Positions 63,865-64,000 of a stretch of DNA of 64,000 bases are shown one piece after another (positions within the stretch are counted from its first letter, which is position 1; each line of letters starts with the position of its first letter). The position numbers were made by a program, and so were the translations under genes. The notes beneath the pieces were generated by a model that was not told where the DNA came from, searched no databases, and saw nothing but the letters and a program-made list of their open reading frames with translations. The DNA comes from CAZCVI01 sp964502145 (GTDB taxonomy: Bacteria; Acidobacteriota; Aminicenantia; UBA2199), in assembly GCA_964502145.1 (NCBI GenBank), contig CAZCVI010000001.1, positions 1-64,000 of the forward strand, given 5' to 3'.

Positions 63865-64000
63865 TGCTCACCTCAATTTGATTTACCAAGGATATCACCT
63901 ATCCTATTTCCTTTAAACGTAGGATACAGGCAAAAGGTTCTAGCGTTCTTCCTGAGAAAAATAAATAGTGTCGATAAGAAAAACCCCAACTGCCAAAAAA

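Overview
The window looks like a chromosomal piece of an uncultured Gram-negative bacterium. The support is a beta-barrel outer-membrane protein with a C-terminal Phe, Sec and Tat signal peptides, a MacAB-like envelope exporter, a Wzx/Wzy-type sugar transferase and a membrane multihaem cytochrome complex. The mix (a large NRPS, AAA-ATPase/PD-(D/E)XK fusions, a DHH phosphoesterase, heavy intergenic repeats) is reminiscent of Candidatus Aminicenantes-like MAGs, but that placement is inference; no rRNA or tRNA gene was seen. A 100-N run at 53825-53924 shows that this is a scaffold.

Layout. 1-4.4 kb: decayed and duplicated pieces, then two AAA-ATPase/PD-(D/E)XK proteins. 4.5-14.7 kb: one giant trimodular NRPS (A-T-C-A-T-C-A-T-TE) with an ATP-grasp-like domain fused after the thioesterase. 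14.8-17.6 kb: a single-chain MmeI-type (Type IIL) restriction-modification enzyme. 17.9-21.8 kb: an operon of a Maf/DUF115 protein and two glycosyltransferases. 22-26.1 kb: YceI, a CULT-domain protein, then a tightly overlapping DHH phosphoesterase / DUF1684 / radical-SAM operon. 26.3-29.6 kb: a PP2C phosphatase and topoisomerase III. 29.5-32.8 kb: an eroded tandem duplication carrying a DUF1016 nuclease and an outer-membrane barrel. 32.8-38.1 kb: another ATPase/nuclease fusion, a HEPN/MNT remnant, and a beta-propeller/Cys-rich peptide pair. 38.1-47.2 kb: UvrD-like helicase, acyl-CoA ligase, Clp-like ATPase coupled to an EndoIII-like glycosylase, sugar transferase and GT4. 47.6-53.2 kb: an HI0933-family flavoprotein, then a giant NrfD plus 13-haem fusion with its Tat-exported HybA-like partner. 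53.2-54.8 kb: a non-coding, repeat-rich stretch with a decayed antitoxin. 54.8-64 kb: Ski2-like helicase with rlmN, a SpoIIE-type phosphatase, and a four-gene MacA/permease/permease/ATPase exporter.

The strongest candidate for an undescribed system is a family of intergenic hairpin elements. They share ends reading CTGGATTCACC...GGTGAATCCAG, and each carries two inverted arrays of 9-bp units around a subfamily-specific loop. I see at least three subfamilies by unit (TGGGAANTA, TGGACGATA, CTGGACTTA) and about ten full or partial copies, plus bare arrays. Paired copies differ by whole units added to both arms. Some copies have entered coding sequence: one supplies the stop codon of the radical-SAM gene, and bare arrays encode the tail of the EndoIII-like protein and a linker in the NRPS.
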